From assembly GCA_949292795.1 (NCBI GenBank), contig CASFBR010000046.1, positions 1 to 41,204 on the forward strand: DNA of 41,204 nt, written 5' to 3'. Positions 1 to 7,037 of the stretch are shown here, in pieces; positions within the stretch are counted from its first letter, which is position 1; every line of letters begins with the position of its first letter. The stretch comes from an uncultured Eubacteriales bacterium (lineage in GTDB: Bacteria; Bacillota; Clostridia; Lachnospirales; Lachnospiraceae). A program made the translations under genes and the position numbers. The notes below the pieces were generated by a model. It had not been told where the DNA came from, did not search any database, and saw only the letters and a list, made by a program, of their open reading frames with translations.

Positions 1-575
1 TCATTATTAATGACAATTTTAGCGGTAGCGTCAACGCTGGCTCCTGATCCGGCAGACGGCTCGTTTTCGCTCTGCGCCTGAGGCTCATTTGCCAGTGCAT
101 TTACTTGGTTCGCCGCGCCATCCTGACTGCCATTCGCAGCCGCCCCATCCTGGCCATCCGTTGCCTGTCCTGCCGCGCCATTATCCGCAGCCGTGCTGTT
201 CTGGCTGCTGCCGTCGCTGCCGGATGTGCCGTCATTAGCCGCCGTGGACGGCTGAGTCGATTCTACCGACTGCGGCTGTGATTGCTCTGTTGAGCTTTGC
301 GGCTGGCTCTGCGACTGTTCTGTCGAGCTTTGCGGCTGGCTCTGTGGTTGTGTTTCTGAGCCTTGTGTCTGGCTCTGCGGCTCTGCAGCCGAAGATGCCG
401 GCGTGTCTGCCGTTGTTCCGGCGCCGTCATCGGCCGTTGTCTGCTGTGTTTCATCGGTTCCGCCGCTTCCTGCGGCCAGAGCGGACATGGAATATCCATT
501 GCCCGAAGTCGCCAGCATCACGAGCACAAGAAACAGCGCAAACAGCCGCTTGAATTTTTCATGTCTTCGATTCAT
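1..575 (-). CDS. Secreted Gln/Ser/Ala-rich surface protein, N-terminal part (runs off the window)
   Basis: An open frame runs from an ATG at 575 to the window edge (191 codons) without a stop. GGAGGG lies at about 585-591, well spaced from the ATG. The N-terminus is basic (MNRRHEKFKR), then has a hydrophobic stretch (LFALFLVLVMLA), and ends in a likely signal peptidase site near SALAA at about residue 35. The remainder is low-complexity Gln/Ser/Thr/Ala/Gly with no Cys. It includes an 11-residue repeat (SQSQPQSSTEQ) encoded by 33-bp DNA repeats at about 293-358. This is the usual look of a spacer segment just after the signal peptide of a large wall-anchored or adhesive protein, but the functional part lies outside the window. 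It is divergent from the BTAD regulator and shares the TGTCACAT motifs with it, so regulation by that protein is plausible. Function is otherwise unknown. Confidence 0.8.
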   Translation of the reverse strand, partial: MNRRHEKFKRLFALFLVLVMLATSGNGYSMSALAAGSGGTDETQQTTADDGAGTTADTPASSAAEPQSQTQGSETQPQSQPQSSTEQSQSQPQSSTEQSQPQSVESTQPSTAANDGTSGSDGSSQNSTAADNGAAGQATDGQDGAAANGSQDGAANQVNALANEPQAQSENEPSAGSGASVDATAKIVINN

Positions 576-834
576 ATGTGACAATCCCTCCTTAAAATGA
601 ATGTTGTATACTTATCCCGGTGCAAGGGCGCAAAATCCCCCTGCTGGAGTATAAATTTTCATGTTTTATCATACTCTCAGACTGTCACATGGCTGTCACA
701 TTTAGCCAATTTTCTGAAATAATAATTGAATATTTTGAAATGTCACATTATAATATAGGCATGGGAATTTCTGCCATTCTGTATTTTCGGCAGATTAAAG
801 CTGTTCGTTAGTATAAAAAGGGGGGCGACTTTAG
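576..834. promoter_or_regulatory. Divergent regulatory region with TGTCACAT repeats
   Basis: TGTCACAT occurs at 683-690, 694-701 and 741-748 on the plus strand. It also occurs in opposite orientation at 576-583, between the ribosome binding site and ATG of the secreted-protein gene. The first two copies are exactly 11 bp apart, the helical spacing known for SARP/BTAD operators. The third lies in the -35/-10 spacer of the promoter reading toward the BTAD gene. Binding is inferred, not shown. Confidence 0.5.
726..754 (+). promoter_or_regulatory. Sigma-A type promoter of the BTAD regulator gene
   Basis: TTGAAT (726-731), a 17-bp spacer, then a perfect TATAAT (749-754). The spacer contains the third TGTCACAT, so a protein bound there would overlap RNA polymerase. 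The leader to the ATG at 835 would be about 75 nt. Confidence 0.65.
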
Positions 835-2040
835 ATGTCCGCATTCACATTGCACATCAAAATGCTCGGAGAGTTTTCTATCAGAAATGAATTTGGTAAT
901 TTTACCCATATTAATAACAAAAGCCTTCAGATCACCCGTCTGCTGGCTTATCTGATCGCCAATAAAGATACGGAGGTTTCAAAAGACAAGCTGATCGATG
1001 TCCTATGGCCCGAGGAGAACGCTACAAATCCGTCCGGCGCGCTGCGCAATCTGATTTACCGCGCACGTCAGATTTTATCTGCATTTTTCCCGCAGCCGGA
1101 AGCTTCCGGCGAAACGGCTCCGGAGTGCATTTTATTTTCCAAAAATGCCTATCGGTGGAATCCTGCCATCGATTGTATAATCGATATTTATGAATTTGAG
1201 CAATATGTGCATCTGGCCGAGAAGGAGCATGACACAAAAGAACAGTATCAGTGGTATGAGAAGGCCCACGCCATCTACAAAGGAGATTTCTTAAATATTC
1301 TTTCTTCGGATGAGTGGGTCGTATTCCGAAGCGTTTATTATAAAAATCTTTACACAAAAATCACCGTAAGCATGTGCCGTTATTTAAGCCAGCAAAAAAA
1401 TTATGCAGCGATCATCCGGCTGTGCGAATCCTCATCCCTGGTAGACCAGATGGATGAGCAGATCCATATAGAAAAAATTTATGCCTATTTAAATATGAAA
1501 GCGCCGTCTCAGGCATTGGCTTACTACTACTCTGTTTCCGATCTTTTTACTCAGAAGTTTGGCATCGATATTGGCCCGGAAATGCAGAAGGCCTATCGCG
1601 AAATTGTCCGTCAGCTTCCGAATCATCATCAGGATATTGGCGGCCTGGAGGAAAATCTGCGCACAGGCAACAACATCAAAGGTACCTTTTACTGTAATTT
1701 TGATATTTTCAAAAATATCTATCAAATTAACCTGCGTTCTGTCCGCCGCTCCCAGAGCAAGCGTTATCTTACGCTTTTCACGCTGACCGACCGTTCCCGC
1801 CCCGATGAGATTACCACAGACCTTATTGAAGAAATGGACACGCTCTATCTTGTGCTTTCAAAAAATCTGCGAAGCAACGATGTATTTACCAAGTCCAGCC
1901 CGAGCCAGTTTTCACTGATTCTTACGGTTGCCAATGAAAACGGCTGTAAAACAGCAATCAACCGTATTATTGAAAAGTACAGCAAAAAGAAAGCGCTCAA
2001 GCATATTGAGCTTCAGGTGGACTATCGTCTGATCCAGTAG
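835..2040 (+). CDS. BTAD/SARP-like transcriptional regulator with a degenerate GGDEF-like C-terminus
   Basis: 401 aa, preceded by a GGGGGCGAC ribosome binding site. Residues 1-100 look like an OmpR/SARP-type winged helix (MLGEFSIRNEFG, then LLAYLIANKDTEVSKDKLIDVLWPE in outline, then ALRNLIYRAR). Residues about 103-265 match the helical bacterial transcriptional activation domain (FEQYVHLAEKEHD, YEKAHAIYKGDFL). Residues about 285-400 resemble a nucleotide-cyclase fold: the stretch LRSNDVFTKSSPSQFSLIL lines up with the GGDEF core, but the signature reads SPSQF, so diguanylate cyclase activity is not expected. That tail may instead sense or dimerise. The gene is divergent from a secreted low-complexity protein, its likely target. 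The family assignment of the first two domains is firm; the GGDEF-like call is my reading of the pattern. Confidence 0.8.
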   Translation: MSAFTLHIKMLGEFSIRNEFGNFTHINNKSLQITRLLAYLIANKDTEVSKDKLIDVLWPEENATNPSGALRNLIYRARQILSAFFPQPEASGETAPECILFSKNAYRWNPAIDCIIDIYEFEQYVHLAEKEHDTKEQYQWYEKAHAIYKGDFLNILSSDEWVVFRSVYYKNLYTKITVSMCRYLSQQKNYAAIIRLCESSSLVDQMDEQIHIEKIYAYLNMKAPSQALAYYYSVSDLFTQKFGIDIGPEMQKAYREIVRQLPNHHQDIGGLEENLRTGNNIKGTFYCNFDIFKNIYQINLRSVRRSQSKRYLTLFTLTDRSRPDEITTDLIEEMDTLYLVLSKNLRSNDVFTKSSPSQFSLILTVANENGCKTAINRIIEKYSKKKALKHIELQVDYRLIQ

Positions 2041-2045
2041 CAAAC

Positions 2046-2093
2046 AGCGGCACGGAAATTTCCGTGCCGCTGTCCGTGTCTCTGTTTTTATAC
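2046..2093 (+). terminator. Rho-independent terminator after the BTAD gene
   Basis: A perfect 26-bp palindrome at 2046-2071 (arms AGCGGCACGGAAA and its complement) starts 6 nt after the stop codon. A T-rich tract (GTTTTTATAC) follows about 15 nt later. Confidence 0.65.
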
Positions 2094-2189
2094 AGTCATT
2101 TTACTGCCGTCATCTTTATCTTTTGTCTCTGTCTTTGCGCTGTTGTCTTTAAACGCCTTTTGTGGACGTTTAGGACATTTTTAATGGTC

Positions 2190-3164
2190 TCAATCCTCGG
2201 TTCCAAGGAGACGCTTGAGCATATGCGCATATCTTGTAAGCTGTTCACACGCATCCGTCGTATCATTGTAATGATGACCTTCATATTCGGTGGCAATATA
2301 GCCCTTATAGCCGGATTCTTTGATAAGAGGAATGATCTTATCACAAGGCGTCGTGTAATCGAACTCGTCTTCATCGATATACCAGAACTTGCTGTGGATG
2401 TAAACGGTATTCTTCATTAATAATGGCACCCATTCCAGGTGAGCCGGGCCATACGTTGAGTACACATCCTGAACAAAATTCTTTTCGGCTTCTGTATAGG
2501 AGTCATCTGCCATGAGAGCCTCTTTGGCTTCCCCGGCTTTATGGCGGTCGCAGATTTCGTCAACCTTCTCCGGACGGCAGCCAAAGTCCTCGATTGCCTG
2601 GATTTTATTTAAAATATGCGGTGTTTCCGCAAAAATACTGAAATCCGGCACAACGCCAAGCCATCCGTCGCTGTTGCTCATGATCTCCAGATATTCCTGC
2701 CACTCAGGGATTACCGGTGTATGAGGTGCATGGAGCTCAATAGCAAGTACAATTCCGATCTTCTTTGCATAGGGCAGCATCTTCTTATAGATTGCCGGTG
2801 AAATAGCATGCTGTGTGCGGACAAGATCAAAGCCCATGTACTTGGCATACATCATATCGTCCAGTGTCGACTGAATGATCTCATCTTCTGTCAGGTCTCT
2901 GTCAGAGTGTGTACCCATGTCAATGTATGCGCTGTAACATACCGGATGCATGTCATATTTTTTAAGCAGCGCAACAAACTCGTCCATCCATTCTTTTGAT
3001 GGGTGCGGATATTCCGGAACCATCTGGCTGGCTACCAGCTCCACACCGGTGTAGCCCATCTCGCGGCCTTTCTTAAGGCAATCCTCCAGCGTCATTCTTC
3101 CGTTAATGTATTCGCCGGATAATGCATACAATGTAAGGCATAATTCTATATCATGTTTTCTCAT
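2190..3164 (-). CDS. C-glycoside deglycosidase alpha subunit-like (sugar phosphate isomerase/epimerase fold)
   Basis: 324 aa TIM-barrel protein of the xylose isomerase-like AP_endonuc_2 family. Candidate metal ligands are E143 (IELHAP), D174 (VVPDFSIF), H257 (YIHSKFW) and E293 (IATEYEGH), the usual Glu-Asp-His-Glu set, with H145 nearby as a possible catalytic base. Downstream of a small DUF6379-like gene by 13 bp, it forms the gene pair known from gut C-glycoside metabolism (DgpB-DgpC of strain PUE, DfgA-DfgB of Eubacterium ramulus). In that system a 3''-oxo C-glucoside such as 3''-oxo-puerarin is cleaved at its C-C bond. The pair is what makes this call stronger than a generic isomerase. The substrate cannot be told from sequence, and the partner 3-dehydrogenase is not in the window. 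Confidence 0.75.
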   Translation of the reverse strand: MRKHDIELCLTLYALSGEYINGRMTLEDCLKKGREMGYTGVELVASQMVPEYPHPSKEWMDEFVALLKKYDMHPVCYSAYIDMGTHSDRDLTEDEIIQSTLDDMMYAKYMGFDLVRTQHAISPAIYKKMLPYAKKIGIVLAIELHAPHTPVIPEWQEYLEIMSNSDGWLGVVPDFSIFAETPHILNKIQAIEDFGCRPEKVDEICDRHKAGEAKEALMADDSYTEAEKNFVQDVYSTYGPAHLEWVPLLMKNTVYIHSKFWYIDEDEFDYTTPCDKIIPLIKESGYKGYIATEYEGHHYNDTTDACEQLTRYAHMLKRLLGTED

Positions 3165-3177
3165 CGTTAACTCCCCC

Positions 3178-3600
3178 TTACTTTACCTGCAAAACCTTTG
3201 TATCTGAACCGTCAAGTACCAGATAATTTCCGAAATATCCGGTATATGGAATACGGTGTTTCATCTTAATGGTCACTTCATGTTCGCCTTCCGGCAGCCC
3301 GCCTTCTTTGAGAATGAAGTAGCGTGCCTTGTCCAAAACAAACCAGTACTCCAGATACAAATCTTTAAGCTGTGACAGCAGGCACTGCTTTCCGTTAATA
3401 TTAAAATAGATCGTATTTTCAGGAACCTTCTCCTGATCCACATAAATTTCCAGTCCTTCAATACAGCTTAAAAATGTTCCGCGGTAAGACGGATACTGGC
3501 CATAAAATTCATATCCAATGACCATATCGCCGGCCTTAACATTCGTTATGCCTTCATCGGCACTGATCAGAATCTTGTTGTACGCTTGAAACTGAGCCAT
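3178..3600 (-). CDS. C-glycoside deglycosidase beta subunit-like (DUF6379)
   Basis: 140 aa. I take the ATG at 3600 because AAGGGGG stands 8 nt upstream and a TATAAT box at 3698-3703 lies within the longer open frame that could begin at 3765. The protein is a compact beta-rich domain with aromatic motifs (YEFYGQYPSYRG, IPYTGYFGNYLVL) typical of the small subunit that packs on the TIM-barrel subunit in C-glycoside deglycosidases. In characterised complexes the two subunits form a hetero-oligomer and both are needed for activity. It is the first gene of the two-gene operon. No catalytic residues can be assigned to this subunit by eye. An alternative is a stand-alone accessory domain of an unrelated isomerase, but the gene order argues against that. 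Confidence 0.72.
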   Translation of the reverse strand: MAQFQAYNKILISADEGITNVKAGDMVIGYEFYGQYPSYRGTFLSCIEGLEIYVDQEKVPENTIYFNINGKQCLLSQLKDLYLEYWFVLDKARYFILKEGGLPEGEHEVTIKMKHRIPYTGYFGNYLVLDGSDTKVLQVK

Positions 3601-3697
3601 TTGATTTTCCCCCTTATAAATAGTAGACTTTGTGCAGCCGTCTAGCGCTGCAAACAGCCGCAGCTTTTCAAAGCAATCCTCTTTGCTTCCTGAAATC

Positions 3698-3703
3698 ATT
3701 ATA
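3698..3703 (-). promoter_or_regulatory. Probable -10 box of the deglycosidase operon
   Basis: A perfect TATAAT on the minus strand about 100 nt upstream of the chosen ATG. No good -35 hexamer is seen at 17 bp, so an activator may be needed. Tentative. Confidence 0.4.
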
Positions 3704-3836
3704 ACTGATTTACATGCAAAAATGGTTTCGGTTTGAGAAACTTTATAAAGTGATCCACAGGACACTTCATTGCCCTCATGCTATGAGAGATTTTTGATTT
3801 TACTGCTCCTCTCAACTTCCCTTACTATACAGTATA

Positions 3837-4008
3837 GCGCCGGTGTACAAGGAGCAGCGCGTCCCAAACTGTGTAATTTCAGGTGATTCCGGTAATCCCG
3901 GGTATTGTCGGGTCATCCCGGATATTGCCGGTCATCCCGGATATTGCCGGGTCATCCCGGGTATTGCCGGGTATTTTCCGACCGTATTGCCCCTTCTGCA
4001 CTGACGCC
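3837..4008. repeat. Dispersed palindromic element, copy A (expanded)
   Basis: The ends are imperfect inverted repeats (CGGTGTACAAGGAGCAG on the left; ATTGCCCCTTCTGCACTG on the right). The same sequence, in opposite orientation, occurs at 6422-6505. Copy A is longer because its centre contains four tandem units of 19-20 bp (CCCGGATATTGCCGGGTCAT type) at 3897-3975. It fills most of the 646-bp spacer between the deglycosidase operon and the XRE gene. The remainder of that spacer shows only a CTATACAGTATAG near-palindrome at 3825-3837 and the XRE control region. Confidence 0.7.
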
Positions 4009-4114
4009 AGACCGTGCTGCTTACGAAAGTCCCTTATCCAGGACGCTCACCGGTTTCCGGTATCGGCATTATGCCGCAAAAACATGGTATCTAAAGCGCT
4101 TTTTACATTCTATG

Positions 4115-4152
4115 TTGATGACGTATTTGCATATAAAATAATATGCAAATAC
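4115..4152 (+). promoter_or_regulatory. Operator palindrome and promoter of the XRE gene
   Basis: Perfect 12-bp arms GTATTTGCATAT (4123-4134) and ATATGCAAATAC (4141-4152) with a 6-nt spacer. A TTGATG at 4115-4120 and a TAATAT at 4139-4144 (18-bp spacing) make a possible promoter that the palindrome would cover. This layout fits autoregulation by the XRE protein encoded 95 bp downstream. Confidence 0.55.
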
Positions 4153-4246
4153 TTATTGCCAAATCACGAAAAACAGGCTGGCTTGTATACATACGCAAAA
4201 GAACTGCCGGACGTTCAAATTACAAAAGAAAAGAGGAATTATTTCT

Positions 4247-4582
4247 ATGGAAAATGCCGTTAATAAAAGAATCCTTGAACTATGCGAAGAAAGAGGCTAC
4301 ACGATCTACCGTCTCTCAGCACTCTCGGGAATACCCGCAAGTACGATCACATCAATCTTAAAGCGCAACAACGCGCCGACCATCCCTACGCTTCAGAAAA
4401 TATGCAATGCCCTGGATATGACGCTGGCTCAGTTCTTTTCGGAAGGCTTTGAGGCACTGACCCGGACGCAGTCGGAGTATCTCACAGAGTTTAACAAACT
4501 TGGGCCACAGGAACGGGAACTCGTCCTCGCCTATATCCGGGGGATTAATGATTCACGGCCGCTAAAGCACCGCCGCCGTTAA
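4247..4582 (+). CDS. XRE-family helix-turn-helix regulator
   Basis: 111 aa with an AGAGGAA ribosome binding site. Residues about 6-60 form a classical HTH_3 domain: INKRILELCEERGYTIYRLSALSG-like helix pair, then the recognition segment PASTITSILKRNNAPTIPTL and KICNALDMTLAQFF. The 50-residue tail (LTRTQSEYLTEFNKLGPQERELVLAYIRG in outline) is helical and probably dimerises; the same tail is common in small clostridial regulators of this type. There is no signal domain. It stands alone between the deglycosidase operon and the convergent cold-shock gene. The perfect palindrome upstream is the natural autoregulatory site. Other targets are unknown. Confidence 0.85.
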   Translation: MENAVNKRILELCEERGYTIYRLSALSGIPASTITSILKRNNAPTIPTLQKICNALDMTLAQFFSEGFEALTRTQSEYLTEFNKLGPQERELVLAYIRGINDSRPLKHRRR

Positions 4583-4586
4583 GCAG

Positions 4587-4602
4587 CCGTCGGCTTTAGC
4601 CG
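4587..4602 (+). terminator. Weak hairpin after the XRE gene
   Basis: GTCGGCT-TT-AGCCGAC, 7-bp stem, starting 5 nt after the stop, followed only by TTTAGG. It may act together with the stronger hairpin at 4644-4679. Confidence 0.35.
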
Positions 4603-4639
4603 ACTTTAGGATAGCGCATGGGGCTTCCGACAGCACAGT

Positions 4640-4679
4640 AAAAGGCGGCCGTTCCGATATATTGATCAGAACGGCCGCC
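4640..4679 (-). terminator. Terminator of the cold-shock gene (possibly bidirectional)
   Basis: 11-bp perfect arms GGCGGCCGTTC (4644-4654) and GAACGGCCGCC (4669-4679). On the minus strand the hairpin is followed by TTTT (4643-4640). It lies between convergent XRE and csp genes and could stop both. Confidence 0.75.
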
Positions 4680-4767
4680 AGTTTCGGACTATCTATTTCC
4701 CGATAGCCCCTTTGGGTTGTTTCTTTTGGGTTTTGTTTGATTTTATTTTGCTTTAAATGCCCGTTTC

Positions 4768-4980
4768 TTAAGCAACACGAACATTCACGGCTCTGAGTTT
4801 GCTGCTGTCTTTCGGATCAGTCTCTGTGTCAAAATTTACTTTCTGACCTTCTTCCAGAGTCTTAAAGCCATCCACCATGATTGCGGAAAAATGTACGAAC
4901 ACATCTTTTCCTGTTGCATCATCTGTAATGAATCCGAAACCCTTCTGTGCGTTGAACCACTTTACAGTACCATTGTTCAT
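4768..4980 (-). CDS. csp: Cold-shock protein, CspA family
   Basis: 70 aa from the ATG at 4980. A GTG nine bases earlier would abut the GGAGG and is less likely. The sequence is a textbook [19 protein letters not shown] contains RNP-1 (KGFGFI), and DVFVHFSAI is RNP-2, followed by [10 protein letters not shown]. Such proteins bind single-stranded RNA/DNA and melt mRNA structure after temperature downshift or during rapid growth. The gene is monocistronic: a TTGACA-17-TATACT promoter lies at 5190-5218 and a terminator at 4640-4679. Its transcript has a leader of about 200 nt with a 22-bp stem-loop, in line with the long leaders of csp genes. It is not clear whether cold or growth phase controls it. 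Confidence 0.95.
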   Translation of the reverse strand: MNNGTVKWFNAQKGFGFITDDATGKDVFVHFSAIMVDGFKTLEEGQKVNFDTETDPKDSSKLRAVNVRVA

Positions 4981-5104
4981 TACCAGCACCCTCCTTCCTT
5001 TTTCGTCAGAGAATACGCCCCCATGTATTCAATGATAAATAATCGTAATCAGATAAACCGCGAAGTGTTTTTCGTTTCACAGAAACATCATTTTCTGTAA
5101 AATA

Positions 5105-5167
5105 AAAATCTCACATATTTTTGTAATTCATTGTAGAACAATAACTTACAAAAATATGTGAGATTTT
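5105..5167 (-). other. 22-bp perfect stem-loop in the csp leader
   Basis: Left arm 5105-5126 and right arm 5146-5167 are perfect complements over 22 bp, AT-rich, with a 19-nt loop that itself can pair (ATTGT-AGA-ACAAT). On the minus strand the stem is followed by a T-rich tract (ATTTTTATTTTAC). It begins about 16 nt after the predicted start site of the csp mRNA, and also lies downstream of murG. It could be the murG terminator, a csp attenuator or a thermosensitive leader element. Confidence 0.6.
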
Positions 5168-5189
5168 GTTTTTACCTGAATACAAGTTT

Positions 5190-5218
5190 AGTATACCCCA
5201 CAAAAGGGTTACTGTCAA
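5190..5218 (-). promoter_or_regulatory. Promoter of the cold-shock gene
   Basis: TTGACA (5218-5213), 17-bp spacer, TATACT (5195-5190) on the minus strand. The predicted start is near 5183, about 200 nt from the csp ATG. Confidence 0.75.
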
Positions 5219-5302
5219 TAGCTCAAAAAGTATACCTTCGCTTTTTTGAATATACCGGTTTTGGGCAGTAATGTAGCCATGCAGCGCGTAAGTGCTGCAT
5301 TT

Positions 5303-6376
5303 TTAAGCATTTTTTTCACACGCCTCGTTGATCAGATTAACGATCATGCTGATTGCATCATTCATCGGACTCTTGCTCATGGCTTCAATATAATCTGTTT
5401 TATTTCGGAAAACATATGCGATCGCTTCTTTAAGATGCTCATCCGTCATATCTTCTTCTTTGAGCAAATAGCTGTACCCCTGCCGCTCAAAGGACTGCGC
5501 ATTTAAAATCTGATCACCCCGGCTGGATGCTGCCGGCAGCGGGATGAGGATCGCCGGCTTTTTCAGTGCCAAAAGCTCACAGATCGCATTCGCCCCAGCC
5601 CGGGAGATTACGATGTCTGCTGCATCCATCAGGTCACTGAGTTCTTTTTTAATGTATTCAAACTGTACATACCCTTCCAGATGATCCAGCGATGGGTCAA
5701 GATTGCCCTTGCCGCACAGATGGATAACCTGATACTTTTTCAGCAGCTCCGGCAAAATATTCCTTACCGCCTTATTGATTGCCACAGAGCCAAGGCTCCC
5801 GCCAATGATCAAAATAACAGGCTTATTCAGGCTAAAATTGCAAAAATCCAGACCGCTGAGACGGTTTCCGTCAAAAAGCTCCCTTCGGATTGGCGACCCT
5901 GTCAGGACAGCCTTTCCCTCCGGAAGATACTCAACTGTTTCCGGAAAATTACAGCAAACCTTCCATGCCGAAGGGATACACAGCTTGTTGGCAAGCCCGG
6001 GTGTCATATCCGATTCGTGTATAATGGCCGGAACATGGCACTTCTTTGCAGCTAAAACCACAGGCACAGAAACAAAGCCGCCCTTGGAAAATACTACGTC
6101 CGGTTTAAGCTTTTTCATCAGTTTTTTCGCATCAAACAGCCCTTTCACGACACGAAATGGATCTGTAAAGTTTTTCAGATCGAAATATCGGCGCAGCTTC
6201 CCGGATGAAATCCCATAGTAGGGAATCCCGTATTCCTCAATCAGCTTACGCTCGATCCCATTATGCGAACCAATGTAAAAAATCTCATAGCCTTCTTTTT
6301 TCAGCTCCGGTATTAACGCGATATTCGGCGTTACATGCCCGGCGGTCCCGCCGCCGGTTAATACGATCCTTTTCAT
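5303..6376 (-). CDS. murG: UDP-GlcNAc:lipid-linked muramoyl-pentapeptide GlcNAc transferase, MurG family
   Basis: 357 aa from the ATG at 6376. An open frame extends 41 codons further, but that part is translated from the dispersed repeat, so it is not coding. The N-terminal Rossmann half starts [17 protein letters not shown] (residues 2-18), the lipid/donor loop of MurG, followed by [11 protein letters not shown] and [12 protein letters not shown]. The C-terminal half has [18 protein letters not shown] and [10 protein letters not shown], the UDP-GlcNAc binding motifs. Length matches the family (about 355-370). The reaction is lipid I to lipid II on the inner membrane face. It stands apart from any division/cell-wall cluster. 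Because of this, a paralogue making another GlcNAc-lipid is possible, although all key motifs are present. The ribosome binding site (GGGTGG) is weak. Confidence 0.88.
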   Translation of the reverse strand: MKRIVLTGGGTAGHVTPNIALIPELKKEGYEIFYIGSHNGIERKLIEEYGIPYYGISSGKLRRYFDLKNFTDPFRVVKGLFDAKKLMKKLKPDVVFSKGGFVSVPVVLAAKKCHVPAIIHESDMTPGLANKLCIPSAWKVCCNFPETVEYLPEGKAVLTGSPIRRELFDGNRLSGLDFCNFSLNKPVILIIGGSLGSVAINKAVRNILPELLKKYQVIHLCGKGNLDPSLDHLEGYVQFEYIKKELSDLMDAADIVISRAGANAICELLALKKPAILIPLPAASSRGDQILNAQSFERQGYSYLLKEEDMTDEHLKEAIAYVFRNKTDYIEAMSKSPMNDAISMIVNLINEACEKNA

Positions 6377-6421
6377 AAAATATACACCACCCGCTGCTTT
6401 TTTCTGCTTTTTTATTGCTTT

Positions 6422-6505
6422 GCAACGGTGTACAAGGGGACAATACGGTCGAAAAATGACCGGAATCACGCGGTTTGAAACGTGCTGCCCCGTGCACACC
6501 GTCGC
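6422..6505. repeat. Dispersed palindromic element, copy B (short form)
   Basis: About 84 bp with imperfect terminal inverted repeats (CGGTGTACAAGGGGACAA; GGGGCAGCAC...). Its reverse complement aligns nearly end to end with copy A at 3837-4008, except that the block of tandem units is absent here. The element sits between the TSCPD gene and murG, just upstream of murG. Confidence 0.7.
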
Positions 6506-6560
6506 GGCCCTCAGATTATAATGATAGCTGCCCGCACATATGGAAGCACTCCCAAAAGGG

Positions 6561-6806
6561 TCAGTGCTGTGCTTTATATTCCTTCAGTGCTTCTGCAAAC
6601 TGGGCCGGACAGGAAGTCCCGCGGCCATTGCAGTCGATACCGTCGAGACGCTTAATGACCTCATCTACCGGCATACCAACGACCAGTTTTGCGATACCCT
6701 GAGTATTTCCATGGCATCCGCCAATAAACTGGCAGCTTTTTACGATATTATCTTCAACCTCAAATTCTACGGCTCTTGAGCAGGTTCCCCGATTTAAATG
6801 TCTCAT
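6561..6806 (-). CDS. TSCPD domain protein (TIGR03905-like)
   Basis: 81 aa from the ATG at 6806, chosen because AGAGGAA lies 6 nt upstream; the 17-residue longer version has no ribosome binding site. Key elements are [32 protein letters not shown] and the C-terminal [13 protein letters not shown], matching the TSCPD fold. That fold is also appended to B12-dependent ribonucleotide reductases. Cys residues in [23 protein letters not shown] could bind metal. The molecular role of the stand-alone family is unknown. A possible extended -10 (TGCTATAAT) lies at 6877-6885 on the minus strand. It is followed by murG on the same strand, but 184 bp and a repeat element separate them. Confidence 0.8.
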   Translation of the reverse strand: MRHLNRGTCSRAVEFEVEDNIVKSCQFIGGCHGNTQGIAKLVVGMPVDEVIKRLDGIDCNGRGTSCPAQFAEALKEYKAQH

Positions 6807-6876
6807 TTGTAATTCCTCTTTTCTAAATTTTAATAAATCCTGTAATCCTTCCGCCAAACCGGCAGTTCATTATCGT

Positions 6877-6885
6877 ATTATAGCA
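6877..6885 (-). promoter_or_regulatory. Extended -10 promoter of the TSCPD gene
   Basis: TGCTATAAT on the minus strand about 70 nt upstream of the ATG. The -35 region is poor, which extended -10 promoters tolerate. Confidence 0.45.
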
Positions 6886-6963
6886 GATGTGTGTAATGAA
6901 AGCTATCTTTTATCTACCCATTTTATAAAAAAAGTGCTACAATAAAGTGATTGTATCTAAGAT

Positions 6964-6999
6964 CATGTAACGTTCCGGCCGCATGGCCAAACGGTTACA
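6964..6999 (+). other. Hairpin in the mtnN leader
   Basis: GTAAC-GTTCC-GGCC / GGCC-AAACG-GTTAC, an imperfect stem with GCAT loop, ending about 40 nt upstream of the mtnN ATG. It is not followed by T residues. No riboswitch consensus (for example SAM or SAH) was recognised. Confidence 0.3.
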
Positions 7000-7037
7000 A
7001 CACCATATGAAATTTTCGCAGATAAAGGAGTTTTACT

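Noticed and set aside
3601-3765. N-terminal extension of the deglycosidase small subunit
   Set aside because: No ribosome binding site at 3765, a TATAAT box inside the extension, and a good site just before the ATG at 3600.
3883-4263. 126-codon plus-strand frame
   Set aside because: It is translated from the tandem-repeat element and runs into the XRE gene in another frame.
6377-6499. 41-codon upstream extension of murG
   Set aside because: It is translated from the dispersed repeat; the MurG fold starts exactly at the ATG at 6376.
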